This document shows, in pieces, positions 63,495 through 64,000 of a DNA stretch of 64,000 bases (position 1 is the stretch's first letter; the number at the start of each line of letters is the position of its first letter). The stretch spans positions 124,001-188,000 of the forward strand of contig JAKUDP010000013.1 of the NCBI GenBank assembly GCA_022570795.1. Reading direction: 5' to 3'. The position numbers were made by a program, and so were the translations under genes. The notes beneath the pieces are model-generated. The model was not told the DNA's origin and did no database searches. It worked only from the letters and a program-made list of their open reading frames with translations. This DNA comes from Sphaerulina vaccinii (lineage: Eukaryota; Ascomycota; Dothideomycetes; Mycosphaerellales; Mycosphaerellaceae).

Positions 63495-64000
63495 CTAGTG
63501 CTCGAGCAGACGCAAGCTACCCTGGACAACCACGTTCTCCAAGACTGATCCTGGAGGCACGTCGATGGTGCTGCCCTCGGTGGCCACGATGATGACAGTA
63601 CCCTTGAGCACGACACCACGACCAAGGTTGACGGCACCGGTGATGGTGAGATGGTCAAGCTCAAGGATCTTGGGGATCGATGGGATGCGGGACTGGAAGT
63701 TGGAGACCTTCTTGAAGTCGCCGCCAAGCTTGATCAATGGAGCTGGGCCGAAGCGGTTGGGATCCATCACTAGCTGGCCGTGCTTGAGTGTGTACAGATC
63801 CGACTTGACGAGCATCAAGTCAGAGCAGGTCTTGACAGGCAAGAAACGACGACGTGGCACATTGACGCCGTGTGCGTTGTGGAAGTGCTTGATGGCAGCA
63901 CCGACCGCGGTCTCGAGCTGAATAATATTCAGATCGGCCTCGCCCTTGTTGTCTGCCGGGATGCTCTTTCCATTGGGGATGATCTCCATCTGGAGCTCAT
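63495..64000 (-). CDS. ugp1: UTP-glucose-1-phosphate uridylyltransferase, 3' part (cut by window edge)
   Basis: The frame is open to the last base of the window and ends at TAG 63495, so only the C-terminal ~168 residues are visible. They match fungal UGPase: NKGEADLNIIQLETAVGAAI, KHFHNAHGVNVPRRRFLPVK, CSDLMLVKSDLYTL, and the C-terminal left-handed beta-helix (LDHLTITGAVNLGRGVVLKG, PPGSVLENVVVQGSLRLLEH) that mediates oligomer formation. UGPase makes UDP-glucose for glucans, glycogen and trehalose. The catalytic N-terminal domain is outside the window. No intron is seen in this part. Confidence 0.97.
   Translation of the reverse strand, partial: ELQMEIIPNGKSIPADNKGEADLNIIQLETAVGAAIKHFHNAHGVNVPRRRFLPVKTCSDLMLVKSDLYTLKHGQLVMDPNRFGPAPLIKLGGDFKKVSNFQSRIPSIPKILELDHLTITGAVNLGRGVVLKGTVIIVATEGSTIDVPPGSVLENVVVQGSLRLLEH

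Noticed and set aside
1..64000. tRNA, rRNA, CRISPR or transposon genes
   Set aside because: No tRNA A/B-box pair, rRNA stretch, spaced repeat array or transposase/reverse-transcriptase frame was noticed on either strand. A tRNAscan/RepeatMasker run would be decisive.

Overview
The window is nuclear DNA of a filamentous ascomycete (Pezizomycotina). A Dothideomycete, possibly a Mycosphaerella-like plant associate, is my best guess but is inferred only. Support: short introns (about 48-105 nt) with GT-AG ends and CTAAC/CTGAC branch sites; the ribosomal proteins eL34 and uL14, PRP8, cyclophilin and UDP-glucose pyrophosphorylase are clearly fungal; and there are families typical of moulds (HET domain, cerato-platanin, RGS-LOV photoreceptor, F-box proteins, an Ent3-type epsin). 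I found no bacterial, viral or intact transposon genes. Gene ends below come from splice sites read by eye, each checked for reading-frame phase.

Layout. 0.5-6 kb: an unknown protein, a HET-domain gene broken by one frameshift, a decayed HET-like fragment and a diverged tandem duplication. 6-14.3 kb: a divergent pair of housekeeping genes, RPL34 (minus) and PRP8 (plus). 15.6-19.2 kb: a large fusion gene joining an MDR reductase, an FMN-type monooxygenase and a disordered tail. 19-25 kb: gene-poor DNA with a cysteine-rich small secreted protein gene, a decayed second copy of it, and a cerato-platanin gene. 25-34 kb: lineage-specific-looking genes: a 503-aa unknown, a conserved mitochondrial protein, two tandem histidine-rich one-pass membrane proteins, an acidic-tailed 145-aa protein with a truncated inverted copy 3.4 kb away, a four-helix membrane protein and a secreted M15-like metallopeptidase. 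34.8-38 kb: a divergent protein kinase gene ending tail to tail with a secreted class-3 lipase. 38.6-43.1 kb: an F-box gene with a probable frameshift, then an RGS-LOV blue-light receptor. 45-64 kb: mostly conserved genes: uL14, an Ent3-like epsin, a cyclophilin with an in-frame leader, a 1383-aa conserved protein, a Cys/Met-metabolism PLP enzyme, an aldehyde dehydrogenase, small unknowns, a DUF-type disordered protein and the 3' end of UGP1.

How the genes relate. There is no single operon-like system or complete biosynthetic cluster. The most striking genes are the RGS-LOV photoreceptor (light sensing fused to G-protein regulation and membrane binding), the MDR/FMN-monooxygenase fusion, the tandem His-rich proteins and the secreted Cys-rich pair. 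Conserved housekeeping blocks (6-14 kb and 45-64 kb) flank a fast-evolving middle (15-44 kb) that holds the secreted proteins, duplicated genes and broken copies.
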